DNA of 64,000 nucleotides from Mycobacterium numidiamassiliense (GTDB lineage: Bacteria > Actinomycetota > Actinomycetes > Mycobacteriales > Mycobacteriaceae): contig NZ_FUEZ01000004.1 in assembly GCF_900157365.1 (NCBI RefSeq), forward strand, positions 1,537,066 to 1,601,065, given 5' to 3'. Positions 1-9,398 of the stretch are shown piece after piece (position 1 is the stretch's first letter; every line of letters starts with the position of its first letter). Below the pieces are notes generated by a model. The model did not search any database, was not told where the DNA came from, and saw nothing but the letters and a program-made list of their open reading frames with translations. The translations under genes and the position numbers were made by a program.

Positions 1-54
1 TGATCGTCAGAGGGGGCATGCCACTTCGTCTGACAGAAGACGGTCAAGACAAAT

Positions 55-82
55 TTGCCGAACGTTAACCCGTTCTTACTGT
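55..82 (+). promoter_or_regulatory. candidate pstS promoter
   Basis: A TTGCCG hexamer at 55-60 and a TACTGT hexamer (TANNNT type) at 77-82 are separated by 16 bases, which would put the transcript start near 89-90 and give pstS a leader of about 77 nt. Two loosely similar 8-mers, GTTAACCC (64-71) and GTTCTTAC (72-79), lie head to tail in the spacer and could be a phosphate-regulator site, but they do not match a consensus I can state with confidence. The rest of 1-166 holds no gene that I can see. Confidence 0.35.
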
Positions 83-166
83 AGCTTCGCGGGCGCGAGG
101 ATGACGGTTGGTTTGCGCACTGCGGCTACAGGCTGCGGCGGTCAATCATCTACGTAAGGAAGTGAA

Positions 167-1282
167 TTGAAAGTCAACCGGTTTGGCGGCTTGCTGGGTG
201 TGGTGGCTGCGGGAGCACTCGTGGTCTCGGGGTGCGGTAGCGACAACAACGCAAACAGTTCAAGTGCGACCACGGGAGCTTCATCGGGGAAGGTGGCCTG
301 CGGCGGGAAGAAGACGCTCAAAGCCAGCGGGTCGACAGCCCAGGCCAACGCGATGACCCGCTTTGTCAAGGCATTCGAACAGGCCTGCCCGGACCAGACG
401 TTGAACTACACGCCCAACGGATCGGGCGCGGGGATCCGTGAATTCAATGGCAACCAAACCGATTTTGGTGGCTCGGACTCGCCACTGAGCCAAGATGAGT
501 CCACGGCCGCCCAACAGCGCTGCGGCGGCTCGCCCGCGTGGAACTTGCCGACGGTGTTCGGCCCGATCGCGGTCACCTTCAACATCGGCGCGGTGAACTC
601 GCTGAGTCTCGATGCACCCACGCTGGCGAAGATCTTTAACGGCAGCATCACCACGTGGAACGATCCCGCGGTCCAGGCGCTGAATCCCGGTGCGAGCTTG
701 CCAAGTCAGCCGATCCACGTTGTGTTCCGCAGCGACGAGTCCGGCACCACGGACAACTTCCAGAAATATCTCGACGCCGCGTCCAACAACGCCTGGGGCA
801 AGGGAGCCGGCAAGACCTTCAAGGGCGGTGTCGGGGAGGGCGCCAAGGGCAACGACGGCACGTCGGCCGCGGTCAAGGCGACCGACGGGTCGATCACCTA
901 CAACGAGTGGTCATTCGCCCAGGCGCAGCACCTGAACACGGCGAAAATCGTTACGTCGGCGGGCCCGGACGCGGTAGCGATCAGCACGGACTCGGTCGGC
1001 AAGACGATCGCCGGGGCGGCCGTCAAGGGGCAGGGTAACGACTTGGTGCTCGACACCGGGTCGTTCTACAAGCCCGCCCAGCCCGGCTCCTACCCGATCG
1101 TCCTGGCGACGTACGAGGTGGTGTGCTCGAAATATCCTGACGCCCAGGTCGGTACGGCGGTCAAGGCGTTCCTGCAGGCCGCAATTGGTGCGGGCCAGAA
1201 TGGCTTGGCCGACAATGGATATATTCCTATTCCGGATTCGTTCAAGTCGAGGTTGTCGGCGGCAGTCGACGCGATTAGCTGA
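167..1282 (+). CDS. pstS: phosphate ABC transporter substrate-binding lipoprotein PstS
   Basis: Periplasmic phosphate-binding lipoprotein that delivers phosphate to the PstC-PstA permease. The 371-residue product starts with a short basic N-terminus, a hydrophobic h-region and a lipobox ending VSGC, so Cys23 would be lipidated and anchor the protein on the outer face of the membrane. Phosphate-contact motifs of the family are present: SGSTAQ near residue 53, GGSDSP near 103 and a later [10 protein letters not shown] loop. The TTG start at 167 is chosen because AAGGA (156-160) lies 6 bases upstream and the signal peptide begins immediately. It leads a pstS-pstC-pstA operon (11 bases to pstC), and the order followed by ku matches H37Rv pstS1-pstC1-pstA2-mku. 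The ATPase gene pstB is not in the window and probably lies just upstream. Confidence 0.95.
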   Translation: MKVNRFGGLLGVVAAGALVVSGCGSDNNANSSSATTGASSGKVACGGKKTLKASGSTAQANAMTRFVKAFEQACPDQTLNYTPNGSGAGIREFNGNQTDFGGSDSPLSQDESTAAQQRCGGSPAWNLPTVFGPIAVTFNIGAVNSLSLDAPTLAKIFNGSITTWNDPAVQALNPGASLPSQPIHVVFRSDESGTTDNFQKYLDAASNNAWGKGAGKTFKGGVGEGAKGNDGTSAAVKATDGSITYNEWSFAQAQHLNTAKIVTSAGPDAVAISTDSVGKTIAGAAVKGQGNDLVLDTGSFYKPAQPGSYPIVLATYEVVCSKYPDAQVGTAVKAFLQAAIGAGQNGLADNGYIPIPDSFKSRLSAAVDAIS

Positions 1283-1293
1283 CCGAGGAAGTC

Positions 1294-2292
1294 ATGACCC
1301 CAAGTTCACCGGCTAGTGCGGTGAATCGGGCTGCACAAGGTCAGACCCTCACCGTGGCGAATGTGCGCGCGTTGGGGCGTGCCGACCGGATCTTTCGGAC
1401 CATCGCGTCCGCCGCCGGTTCGACGGTGGTGTTAGCGGTGGTGCTGATCGCGGTGTTCCTGTTGGTTCGGGCCATCCCGTCGTTGAGTGCGAACCAGGCG
1501 AACTTCTTCACCAGCGCCAGATTCGAAACGACGAGTCCGCAGCACCTGGCCTTCGGTATCCGGGACTTGCTGATGGTGACGGTGCTGAGCTCGCTGGCCG
1601 CACTGGTGTTGGCTGTCCCGGTCGCGGTCGGGATCGCCGTCTTTCTCACTCAATACGCACCGGCTCGGCTATCGCGTCCGTTTGGCGCCATGGTCGACCT
1701 GCTGGCCGCGGTACCGTCGATCGTCTTCGGCTTGTGGGGCATCTTCGTGCTGGCGCCGACGTTAAAGCCGTTGGCGCAGTTCCTGAATCGCAACCTGGGC
1801 TGGTTGTTTCTGTTCAAGCACGGCAACGTTTCACTGGCCGGCGGAGGCACCATCTTCACGGCTGCTGTCGTGCTCTCGGCGATGATCCTGCCGATCGTCA
1901 CCTCGGTGTCGCGCGAAGTCTTTCGGCAGACCCCGCGGATGCAGATCGAGGCGGCCCTGGCCTTGGGTGCCACCAAGTGGGAGGTGGTGCGTATGACAGT
2001 GCTGCCGTTCGGCCGCAGCGGTGTCATCGCGGCCTCGATGCTGGGATTGGGCCGGGCGCTGGGGGAGACCGTGGCGGTGCTCATCATCCTGCGTGCCTCC
2101 GCGCACCCTGGGCATTGGTCACTGTTCGACGGTGGCTACACGTTTGCTTCCAAGATCGCTTCTGCCGCATCGGAATTCAGCGAACGACTACCCACGGGAG
2201 CGTACATCTCCGCCGGGCTTGCGCTCTTCGTGTTGACGTTCGTCGTCAACGTGGCCGCTCGCGCGATCGCGGGCGGGAAGGTCAACGGATGA
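1294..2292 (+). CDS. pstC: phosphate ABC transporter permease PstC
   Basis: Inner-membrane permease subunit that pairs with PstA to form the phosphate channel. The 332-residue protein has a hydrophobic segment near residues 38-60 followed by a periplasmic stretch and further membrane helices. In the C-terminal half is the cytoplasmic EAA loop typical of binding-protein-dependent permeases ([14 protein letters not shown], then an LGRALGET helix start), the site that docks on the ATPase. The ATG at 1294 has GAGGAA just upstream. Its stop overlaps the pstA start by four bases (ATGA), so the two permeases are probably translationally coupled and made in equal amounts. Confidence 0.95.
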   Translation: MTPSSPASAVNRAAQGQTLTVANVRALGRADRIFRTIASAAGSTVVLAVVLIAVFLLVRAIPSLSANQANFFTSARFETTSPQHLAFGIRDLLMVTVLSSLAALVLAVPVAVGIAVFLTQYAPARLSRPFGAMVDLLAAVPSIVFGLWGIFVLAPTLKPLAQFLNRNLGWLFLFKHGNVSLAGGGTIFTAAVVLSAMILPIVTSVSREVFRQTPRMQIEAALALGATKWEVVRMTVLPFGRSGVIAASMLGLGRALGETVAVLIILRASAHPGHWSLFDGGYTFASKIASAASEFSERLPTGAYISAGLALFVLTFVVNVAARAIAGGKVNG

Positions 2293-3215
2293 ACCTGGAT
2301 ACGCTGGAAAAGCCGGTCAAAGTGGCGGTGTTCGAGCGCGTCGCGATTCGGCGTCGGCTTGCGAACGGTATCGCGACTCTCTTTTTCTTCGCAGCGTTCA
2401 TCGTGGCGCTCGTCCCGCTGGTCTGGGTGCTGTCGGTGGTGGTCAGCCGAGGCTGGTACGCCGTGACGCGGTCGGGCTGGTGGACGCACTCGCTGCGTGG
2501 CGTGCTACCTGAACAGTTGGCGGGCGGCGTGTACCACGCGCTGTATGGGACGTTGATGCAGGCCGGCATTGCCGCGATCATGGCCGTGCCGCTGGGCTTG
2601 ATGACCGCGATATTCCTAGCGGAATACGGTTCTACGCGGCTGGCGCGGGTGACCACCTTTATGGTCGACGTGCTCGCCGGGGTGCCGTCGATTGTGGCGG
2701 CGCTGTTCATTTTCAGCCTGTGGATCGCCACCCTGGGATTTCAGCAGTCAGGTTTTGCGGTGTCGTTGGCGTTGGTCCTGCTGATGCTGCCGGTGGTGGT
2801 GCGCTCGGCCGAGGAGATGCTCCGGCTGGTGCCCGACGAATTGCGAGAAGCCAGCTACGCGTTGGGCGTTGCCAAGTGGAAGACCATCGTGCGCATTGTC
2901 GTTCCCATGGCGGCGCCGGGCATCGCGGCCGGGGTGTTGTTGTCGGTGGCCCGCGTGATCGGTGAGACCGCACCGGTGCTGGTGCTGGTCGGATACACCC
3001 GCTCGATCAACTTCGACATGCTGCACGGCAACATGGCGTCGCTGCCGCTGCTGATTTACACCGAACTCACCAACCCCCAGCACGCCGGTTTCCAGCGGGT
3101 GTGGGGCGCGGCCCTGACCCTGATCATCATGGTGACCGCGATATATCTGACCGTCGCGGCGATCCGGCTGCTGATGAAGCGACCCACCAGGGTCCGTCGA
3201 TACCTGAGGGCCTGA
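2289..3215 (+). CDS. pstA: phosphate ABC transporter permease PstA
   Basis: Second permease subunit of the Pst complex, 308 residues. The frame is open far upstream inside pstC, but ATG 2289 is the natural start: it overlaps the pstC stop as ATGA and gives an N-terminus ahead of the first membrane helix (near residues 35-60). The EAA loop is clear in the C-terminal half ([14 protein letters not shown] followed by a [12 protein letters not shown] segment). The gene ends 3 bases before the convergently transcribed ku stop codon, leaving no room for a classical terminator between them. Confidence 0.95.
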   Translation: MNLDTLEKPVKVAVFERVAIRRRLANGIATLFFFAAFIVALVPLVWVLSVVVSRGWYAVTRSGWWTHSLRGVLPEQLAGGVYHALYGTLMQAGIAAIMAVPLGLMTAIFLAEYGSTRLARVTTFMVDVLAGVPSIVAALFIFSLWIATLGFQQSGFAVSLALVLLMLPVVVRSAEEMLRLVPDELREASYALGVAKWKTIVRIVVPMAAPGIAAGVLLSVARVIGETAPVLVLVGYTRSINFDMLHGNMASLPLLIYTELTNPQHAGFQRVWGAALTLIIMVTAIYLTVAAIRLLMKRPTRVRRYLRA

Positions 3216-3218
3216 GAC

Positions 3219-4124
3219 CTAGGACTTTGACGCGGCTTTCGCCGGCGACTTCTTGGCGGCGGCTTTCTTCGCCGGGGCCTTCTTGGCCGGTGCCTTCTTC
3301 GCCGCCGTCTTCTTCGCCGGTGCGTTACCGCCGCCGGAGCGTGCCTTCACGCTGGCCTCGAGCTTGGCGAGCAGATCGGAGACGTCTTCGGTCTCGTCCA
3401 GCTCTTTGGGCTTTTCCTCGGTGGTAAAGGCTTCTCCGCCTTCGAGTTTGGCTTGGACCAGCTCGTGCAGCTGCTCCTGGTAATTGTCGTGGTAGCGGTC
3501 GGGGTTGAAATCCTCGGCCATCGAGTCCACCACCTGCCCGGCCATCTTGAGTTCCGCGGGCTTGATCTCGACCTCCTTGTCCAGCACCGGGAAGTCGGGA
3601 TCGCGAATCTCGTCCGGCCACAACAGGGTGTGGATGACCATGACGTTGCGCTTCCCAAAGTCCTTGACGCGCAACGCCGCCAGCCGGGTCTTGTTGCGCA
3701 GCGTGAAATGGACGATGGCCATCCGGTCGGTCTCGGCAAGCGTCTTGGCAAGCAGCACATACGATTTCGATGACTTGGAGTCGGGCTCCAGGAAGTAACT
3801 GCGATCGAACATCATCGGGTCGACCTCGCTGGCGGGGACGAACTCCAGCACTTCGATCTCCCGGGTGCGTTCTTCGGGCAGGGTGGAGATGTCGTCGTCG
3901 GTGATCACCACCATTTGGCCGTCCTCAGATTCATAGGCGCGGGCGATGTCACGGTATTCGACGACCTCGCCGTCCACTTCGCACACGCGTTGGTACCGGA
4001 TGCGACCGTTGTCCTTGGCGTGCACCTGATGAAACTTGATGTCATGGTCTTCGGTGGCGCTGTACACCTTGACCGGGACGTTGACGAGCCCGAATGCGAT
4101 CGAACCCTTCCAGATGGAGCGCAT
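3219..4124 (-). CDS. ku: non-homologous end joining protein Ku
   Basis: DNA-end-binding protein of bacterial NHEJ; the homodimer threads onto double-strand ends and recruits LigD. The 301-residue product begins MRSIWKGSIAFGLVNVPVKV, the conserved bacterial Ku N-terminus, which decides the ATG at 4124 although the frame stays open to 4361. The Ku core fills about residues 1-240. The C-terminal ~35 residues are a low-complexity Lys/Ala/Pro tail of repeated AKKAP-like units, known in mycobacterial Ku to contribute DNA binding. In H37Rv ku sits next to ligD and is divergent from it; here a 4.8-kb sugar cluster lies in between. A CATACT hexamer six bases before the ATG on the minus strand could be a leaderless -10. 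Confidence 0.96.
   Translation of the reverse strand: MRSIWKGSIAFGLVNVPVKVYSATEDHDIKFHQVHAKDNGRIRYQRVCEVDGEVVEYRDIARAYESEDGQMVVITDDDISTLPEERTREIEVLEFVPASEVDPMMFDRSYFLEPDSKSSKSYVLLAKTLAETDRMAIVHFTLRNKTRLAALRVKDFGKRNVMVIHTLLWPDEIRDPDFPVLDKEVEIKPAELKMAGQVVDSMAEDFNPDRYHDNYQEQLHELVQAKLEGGEAFTTEEKPKELDETEDVSDLLAKLEASVKARSGGGNAPAKKTAAKKAPAKKAPAKKAAAKKSPAKAASKS
3234..3330 (-). repeat. tandem 15-bp-type repeat encoding the Ku basic tail
   Basis: The DNA of the ku 3' end consists of degenerate units of the type TTCTTCGCCGGTGCC, read here on the plus strand, at about 15-base spacing. Each encodes an AAKKA/PAKKA pentad. Such in-frame repeats can expand or contract without breaking the gene, so tail length may vary between strains. 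Confidence 0.7.
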
Positions 4125-4427
4125 GCAGTCAGTATGCCCATAGGACCGGTCGCAAAACAGTGCGGCAGGCCCGCAAGCAGGGATTGAGCTGGGATTGTGC
4201 GGATTGCCCGCCTCCGAGCGACAACGTACTAGAGGGGTTCGTGATGGAGTCATGCCGCTACGGGTTGTCGCTGTGAGGCGGGCAAACAGGTACCGGGTCA
4301 GTGTGGACGATTCGGCGAAAATCGTTGGGGATCGCGGCGATCGCGTCGCATCGGCGATCACGACCTCCTCGCCGCTTCCGGCGGGTGAAATGACCAGGGG
4401 GAGCCGCGGATTGAGCGGTCCGCACGC
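4125..4427. other. gene-free gap between ku and the sugar kinase
   Basis: About 300 bases upstream of ku and downstream of the PfkB gene. Short open frames exist (for example 4252-4431 on the plus strand), but they have no ribosome site, no recognisable product and run against the neighbouring transcription, so I call none of them. The only element I would support is a possible ku promoter at its left edge. Confidence 0.5.
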
Positions 4428-5336
4428 CTAACGACGCGACGCGGCCTCGAGCGCGGCCCGATCGGGCAGGTCAGCTCCCGCGCGAGCGACCGTCAGCGCC
4501 GACGACAGGCTCGCCTCTTCGAGCGCGGCCGTCAGCGCGTCCACCGCGATCCCACGCAACGCGGTGCGCCGGTCACCGCCCAACAGGCCCAATCCCCACA
4601 GTGCGTCGAGCAGACCCGCCATGAAGGAGTCACCGGCGCCGACGGTGTCGACCACGCGCACGGCGCGCGTCGGCACCCGTGCGACCCCTGCCGCACAGAA
4701 AGCCACCGCGCCCCGGTCGGCCATCGTCACCGCCACGATGGCGGGACCCAACCCCAGCCACGTCCGCGCGATCTGCTCGGGCGGGCGAGCGGGGTCGATC
4801 CAGTGCAGGTCTTCCTCGCTGACTTTCACGATGTCGCTGCGTTCGACGAGATGCTCGATGCGTGCGACGGCCGACTCCCGGTCGGCGATCAGCGACGGTC
4901 GCACGTTGGGGTCGAAGGTGATCGTGGCCGAGACGCGATAGGTGTCGATCAGTGCCGCGACCGCCAGGCAGCCTGGATCCTGCACCGCGGCAATCGATCC
5001 GGTGTGGACGAAAAGCGGTGGGGCAACCGGCGGCGTTCCGGAAAGCCGCCAGTCCAGATCGAACACATAGTCGGCCGACCCGTCCGCCGCGATGGTTGAC
5101 CGCGCAGTCGCAGTGCGCTTCGCCGACCGGCTCTCTGAAATAAGTTGCACCCCAGCGGCTTCGACGTAGTCAGTGATGCGCTGGCCATACGCGTCGTCGG
5201 CGATGTAGGTCAGGAAGTCCACGGCGCGGCCCAGCCGGCCCAGTCCGACGGCGACGTTGAGCGGGCTGCCGCCGACATGCTCGTCGCCGCCGACGATGTC
5301 GATCAACGCCTCCCCGACCACCAGCCCGCGGGTCAT
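4428..5336 (-). CDS. PfkB-family carbohydrate kinase (fructokinase-like)
   Basis: Ribokinase/PfkB-fold sugar kinase of 302 residues that would phosphorylate a ketose such as fructose with ATP. The N-terminal substrate motif GGSPLNVAVGLGRLG is present near residues 22-36, and the second PfkB signature DTVGAGDSFMAG with the catalytic Asp and anion hole is near residue 235. It is the last gene of a minus-strand cluster, and its ATG overlaps the stop of the upstream dehydrogenase (ATGA). A kinase downstream of two mannitol-type dehydrogenases fits a route polyol to ketose to ketose phosphate. The exact substrate cannot be read from sequence. Confidence 0.88.
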   Translation of the reverse strand: MTRGLVVGEALIDIVGGDEHVGGSPLNVAVGLGRLGRAVDFLTYIADDAYGQRITDYVEAAGVQLISESRSAKRTATARSTIAADGSADYVFDLDWRLSGTPPVAPPLFVHTGSIAAVQDPGCLAVAALIDTYRVSATITFDPNVRPSLIADRESAVARIEHLVERSDIVKVSEEDLHWIDPARPPEQIARTWLGLGPAIVAVTMADRGAVAFCAAGVARVPTRAVRVVDTVGAGDSFMAGLLDALWGLGLLGGDRRTALRGIAVDALTAALEEASLSSALTVARAGADLPDRAALEAASRR

Positions 5337-6745
5337 TGCAGCAATGCCTCCAGCGTCGCCCGAGCCCCCTTGTGGTGCAACGACTCTAAAGCCCAGCCGT
5401 ATGCCTGGACGAAGCGCGGCTGATGGGCCAGATCGCCGAACACCGCGGCGATCTCGATGAACGCGGTGGGGTTGTCGTACTGCGAGCGGGCGATCGGGAT
5501 GAGCGAATCCGCCAGCTGATCCACCACCTCGTATGGCTCACCCCATTCGTCGGTGCCCTCGGCGTAGCGAGCCCAGCTCGCCACCGCCGCGGCCGCCAGC
5601 CGAACCGAACCGTCGCTGGCCAAGTTGTCGTTGATCACCGGCAGCAGCCACTTCGGGATGCGATCCGACGAGAAGGCGCACAACCGCGACACCGTGTCGC
5701 GCACACCCGGATTGGAGAACCGCTCGATCAGCGTGCGGCTGAACTCATGCAGGTCGATCCCGGGCACTGGTAACAGCGTCGGGATAGCCTCGGATTCGAA
5801 ATAGGCAAGCAGGAATTCGGCGAAAACCGGGTCGCTCGCCGCCTCGTGGACGAACTCGAATCCGCACAGATGAGCGAAGTAGGCCAGGCACTGATGCCCC
5901 GCGTTGAGCAGGCGTAGCTTCATCAACTCGTACGGGGCGACATCGTCGACCAGCAGCACGCCCGCCTGCTCCAGCGGCGGCCTGCCATCGGCGAACTTGT
6001 CTTCGAGCACCCAGGCGGCGAACGGCTCGGCCACCACCGGCCAACGGTCGTTCACGCCAAAGTCGCGTCGCACTTCTTCGGCCATCTGCAGTGTCGTGGC
6101 CGGGGTGATCCGGTCGACCATCGAACTCGGGAACTCAACGTGATCGCCCACCCACTCGGCGAGCTCGGGGTCTCGGCTTTCGGCGTTCGCGAGGACCGCC
6201 CGCCCGGCGATCTCACCGTTGTTCTCGATGTTGTCGCACGACACGATGGTCGGCGCGGCGATCCCGCGACGGCGTCGCCGGTCCAAAGCCTCCACGATCA
6301 ACGCGAACGCCGGCCCGTCCGGGTCGCGATAACCGCCCTCGGTGATGGTCAGCGAAATGATCCGGGTCGTCGGCGCGGCCAGCAGTTCCAACGCCGACTC
6401 GGGATCGTCGGGCGCGTAGCGGTAGTCGATGATCGAGCCGATGACGTGTGCGTCCCGGCCGCCGTCGGGCTTCTCCAGAATCAGCGTGTAGAGGCCGTCC
6501 TGGTCGGTCAGCACATCGCGCATCGTCCAGTCGCCGGGCATCACCCCAACCCCGCAGATGCCCCACTCGTGCGCGAGGCCCTTTCGCAGCAACCTGTCGA
6601 TGTACATCGCCTGATGAGCCCGGTGAAAGTGACCGGTCCCGATGTGGGCGATGCCGACGCGCACGCTGCTGCGGTCGTAGTTCGGCGCCTCGATCGGCAG
6701 CGCGGCGAGCGACGCATTGTTCAGGTTGATCGCGCTAGCCTCCAT
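5333..6745 (-). CDS. mannitol dehydrogenase family NAD(P)-dependent polyol dehydrogenase (first copy)
   Basis: Long-chain polyol dehydrogenase of 470 residues (mannitol 2-dehydrogenase / fructuronate reductase family), interconverting a sugar alcohol and a ketose. The nucleotide-binding motif HIGTGHFHRAHQA lies near residues 34-46. The family's catalytic signature K-x4-N-x2-H is present as KLRLLNAGH in the C-terminal half. The ATG at 6745 has GGAGGA about 8 bases upstream. It is one of two paralogues in the same cluster (the other at 7722-9206) and is translationally coupled to the PfkB kinase. Mannitol, arabinitol or sorbitol are all plausible substrates; a fructuronate/tagaturonate reductase role is less likely with a fructokinase as neighbour. 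Confidence 0.88.
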   Translation of the reverse strand: MEASAINLNNASLAALPIEAPNYDRSSVRVGIAHIGTGHFHRAHQAMYIDRLLRKGLAHEWGICGVGVMPGDWTMRDVLTDQDGLYTLILEKPDGGRDAHVIGSIIDYRYAPDDPESALELLAAPTTRIISLTITEGGYRDPDGPAFALIVEALDRRRRRGIAAPTIVSCDNIENNGEIAGRAVLANAESRDPELAEWVGDHVEFPSSMVDRITPATTLQMAEEVRRDFGVNDRWPVVAEPFAAWVLEDKFADGRPPLEQAGVLLVDDVAPYELMKLRLLNAGHQCLAYFAHLCGFEFVHEAASDPVFAEFLLAYFESEAIPTLLPVPGIDLHEFSRTLIERFSNPGVRDTVSRLCAFSSDRIPKWLLPVINDNLASDGSVRLAAAAVASWARYAEGTDEWGEPYEVVDQLADSLIPIARSQYDNPTAFIEIAAVFGDLAHQPRFVQAYGWALESLHHKGARATLEALLQ

Positions 6746-6867
6746 TGGCCAACTCCTCCCCGGGGCACGGCCCGGATCGTCATCGGACTCCCAACACCTT
6801 TCGACAGTACGGCGGCAGGTATGGGCGGACCACCATCCGCTCGCTGCCGCCGGACGTCCTAGGACGC

Positions 6868-7725
6868 CTAGATGCGCCCTGATCCCGCGCTGGTGGCCGT
6901 CGACAACAGCAGGACGTCAGCGAGGGCACGCCACGAATCGGTGATCGCGACGGCGCCGGCATCGATCAATTCCGCACGGCGGCTTTGCCTTTCGTCGGGC
7001 AACAGGAACGTCACGTTGCCGACGGTGGCGTAGCCGGCGGCGACCGCGGAGCTCACCCCGGCGACGGAGTCCTCGACGGCCAGTCCTTGATGAGCCTCGA
7101 CGCCCAGTACTTGGCCGGCATGCAGATACACCGCGGGGTCGGGTTTGCTTGTCGGCACCGGAAGAGAATCCTCCGCGCTGAAGGTCACCGCCTCCGCTAT
7201 CAGTGCGTCAAGACCCGTGGCGGCGAAGCACGCGCGCAGCCGCTTGGTGGCGCTGGAGCTGACCGCCGCCAGCGCGTAGTGCGGCGCAAGGTCCCGCAAC
7301 GGCTCCAGCACCTGCGGATCGGGTGTCAACGTGACAGCCAGATGAGCGCTGACCCGTTCGCGCTCTTCGCGCACCCATTGCTCGAGTTCGTCGGCGGACA
7401 ACGCGTTGCCACTCGCCAGGTCGCCGGCCGAGGCGACCACCGCTGCCGGACGGCCCTGTGCCAGCGTCGGATCGAGCGGCACCTCGCACTGGACCGCCAG
7501 GTCGAGGGCCGTGGTGCGGAAGTTTTTCCCGACGGCCCGCTTGCGCAACTCCTCGGAGCTGAGCGGAGCGGTCACGCCGAACCTGGCCAGGAAACGATTC
7601 GTCACCTCGGTCGAGGCGTCGAACGCCGGCCTCTCCGACCCGAACAGGTTGTCGTCGGCGTCCAGGAGCAGGGTGGTGATCGGCGCCGGGTCGAACGTGC
7701 GCACAAAGGTCAGCCCGTCACTCAT
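6868..7725 (-). CDS. HAD-superfamily sugar phosphatase/phosphomutase-like hydrolase
   Basis: Haloacid-dehalogenase-fold hydrolase of 285 residues. Motif I is LLLDADDNLF near residues 18-27, with the nucleophile Asp and the second Asp two residues on. Motif III/IV is seen as KPDPAVYLHAGQVLG followed by AVEDSVAGVSSAVAAG, which carries the metal-binding acidic residues. The cap region between them resembles beta-phosphoglucomutase-like and 2-deoxyglucose-6-phosphatase-like proteins. The start codon overlaps the upstream dehydrogenase stop (ATGA). Within the cluster it may dephosphorylate a sugar or polyol phosphate, releasing free polyol for the dehydrogenases. A 122-base gap separates it from the next gene downstream. 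Confidence 0.82.
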   Translation of the reverse strand: MSDGLTFVRTFDPAPITTLLLDADDNLFGSERPAFDASTEVTNRFLARFGVTAPLSSEELRKRAVGKNFRTTALDLAVQCEVPLDPTLAQGRPAAVVASAGDLASGNALSADELEQWVREERERVSAHLAVTLTPDPQVLEPLRDLAPHYALAAVSSSATKRLRACFAATGLDALIAEAVTFSAEDSLPVPTSKPDPAVYLHAGQVLGVEAHQGLAVEDSVAGVSSAVAAGYATVGNVTFLLPDERQSRRAELIDAGAVAITDSWRALADVLLLSTATSAGSGRI

Positions 7726-9206
7726 CGCGACACCAACTCCCGCTCGCCGTTGCGCATCGCGTCACGCAGCGTGGGCACCACACCGCGCTCGTCGATGTCG
7801 GCAATCATGTCGCTCAGGCGCTCCGCGAAGCCGGGAACCGCGCGCACCTCGGTGAACATTTCCTGCCCCAACAGCGGATCGGGGTTGCTGGTCGCCATGG
7901 TCGCCAACTTAACCACCGGAATCGCCTGCGAGTCCTCGAGGCTGATCTTGCGGCCCTTGAGGTCGCGGCCGTGCATGTACCGGGCCCACCCGGCCACAGC
8001 CAACATCAGCAACGTGTGCGGCCTGCCCTGTGCGATCGCCTCCTGCAGCGACGGCAGCACAAACTGCGCTACCTTGCTCGTTCCCCGCCGAGCCAGCCGC
8101 GACAGCTGGTCACTCATCCGCGGATTGCTGAGCCGCTCGAGCAAGCTGGCCCGATACTCGGGGGTGTTCATCCCGGGGACCGGGGGCAACAGAGGCTGAA
8201 TCTCGTCGCCCAGGAGCGTCTCGATGTAGTTGAAGATGACGCGGTCCCGCATCGCCTCGTCGGTGCGCTGGTAACCGGCCAATGTGGCCAGACACCCGAG
8301 CGCGATGTGGGATCCGTTGAGCAGACGGGTCTTCATCAGCTTGTGGTCGCTGACGTCGGCGACGAATTCGGCACCGACCTCGTCGAGCGGCGGGCGCCCG
8401 TTGCAGAAGGAATCCTCGATCACCCACTGGCGGTACGGCTCGGTCACGACCGGCCATTTGTCGGCGACGCCGAACTCCTGCTCGACGAACTTGCGCTCCG
8501 ACTTCGAGGTCTGCGGAGTGATGCGGTCCACCATGGTCGACGGGAACGCGACATGCGTGTCGATCCAGCGGGCCAGACCGGGATCCTTCAGGGCCGCGAA
8601 CGACACCAGCGCGGTCCTCGCCGGCTGGGTGTCGCCGGGAATGTTGTCGCAGCAGAGCACCGTGAAAGGCGCGACTCCCGCGCGTCGACGCTGGTCGAGA
8701 GCTTCGGCCAGGTGTCCCCATGCGGTGGAGTAGTTGTCGGACGCGACGAGGTCGGCACGCACGTCGGGGTTTTCGGCGTCGAATTCGTCGGTGACCGGGT
8801 TCAGGAAGTATCCGTTACCGGTGATGGTCAGGCTGACGATGCGGGTCTGGGGATCTACCAGGGCCGCGCGCACGGCGGCGCCGTCGTTCGGCGCGTAGTG
8901 CACCGAGCCGATCGAACCGACCACCCGCGCTATCTGGCGGTCATGGCCGCGCTGTACGACGGTGTACAGCCCGTCCTGAGCCGACAGCAGGTCCTTGACG
9001 TCGCGGGAACGCAGGCTGACGCCGGTGACCCCCCACTGATCGGAGATGCCCTTGCGAGCCAGGTCGTCGAAGTAGACGGCCTGGTGTGCGCGGTGGAAGT
9101 TGCCCGCACCGATGTGGACGACCCCTCTACCCAGGGCCGACCGATCGTAGGTCGGCACGTCGACGCGCTGTGAATGCACTCCTAACGTCGCGTCGCTCAA
9201 TGGCAC
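7722..9206 (-). CDS. mannitol dehydrogenase family polyol dehydrogenase (second copy)
   Basis: Paralogue of the enzyme at 5333-6745: HIGAGNFHRAHQAVYF cofactor motif and KTRLLNGSH (K-x4-N-x2-H) catalytic signature. The start is uncertain. The GTG at 9206 gives 494 residues and an N-terminus aligning with the paralogue (LSDATL versus LNNASL, each a short way before the YDRS motif). An ATG at 9275 has AAGGA upstream and would add 23 residues, but its extra codons include AGA and ACA, unusual for this genome, so I prefer 9206. It heads the minus-strand cluster and diverges from ligD. Two paralogues side by side suggest either different polyol specificities or a hetero-oligomer. Confidence 0.86.
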   Translation of the reverse strand: MPLSDATLGVHSQRVDVPTYDRSALGRGVVHIGAGNFHRAHQAVYFDDLARKGISDQWGVTGVSLRSRDVKDLLSAQDGLYTVVQRGHDRQIARVVGSIGSVHYAPNDGAAVRAALVDPQTRIVSLTITGNGYFLNPVTDEFDAENPDVRADLVASDNYSTAWGHLAEALDQRRRAGVAPFTVLCCDNIPGDTQPARTALVSFAALKDPGLARWIDTHVAFPSTMVDRITPQTSKSERKFVEQEFGVADKWPVVTEPYRQWVIEDSFCNGRPPLDEVGAEFVADVSDHKLMKTRLLNGSHIALGCLATLAGYQRTDEAMRDRVIFNYIETLLGDEIQPLLPPVPGMNTPEYRASLLERLSNPRMSDQLSRLARRGTSKVAQFVLPSLQEAIAQGRPHTLLMLAVAGWARYMHGRDLKGRKISLEDSQAIPVVKLATMATSNPDPLLGQEMFTEVRAVPGFAERLSDMIADIDERGVVPTLRDAMRNGERELVSR

Positions 9207-9378
9207 CCCACCGCTGGGACGCCAGGGGAGCGAAATGATGTCGAACGCTGTCTCTCTCTGCCCGAGTTGAAACATTCGGTCCTTGTGCCCCGATGTGACC
9301 GCCGGTCTAACCCTTCCGTGGGTCATGTCACAAATGAAATCGACCGCCAGGCGATAACCGGTGGTCAAGGCAGTTAAC

Positions 9379-9398
9379 ACGCGTGAAACGCGTAAGTT
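9379..9398 (+). promoter_or_regulatory. leaderless ligD promoter with paired ACGCGT palindromes
   Basis: TAAGTT (9393-9398, TANNNT type) ends 7 bases before the ligD ATG at 9406, the spacing of leaderless mycobacterial promoters. Directly upstream are two ACGCGT palindromes (9379-9384 and 9388-9393) separated by GAA. The second one shares a base with the -10, so a bound protein would cover the promoter. No -35 is obvious. Confidence 0.5.

Noticed and set aside
3211..3225. Terminator between convergent pstA and ku
   Set aside because: Only three bases separate the stop codons and no hairpin with a T run is present; the same holds for the convergent pairs at 15493/15497, 22429/22432 and 29327/29331.
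4252..4431. 59-codon plus-strand frame between ku and the PfkB gene
   Set aside because: No ribosome site or recognisable product and against the direction of both neighbours.
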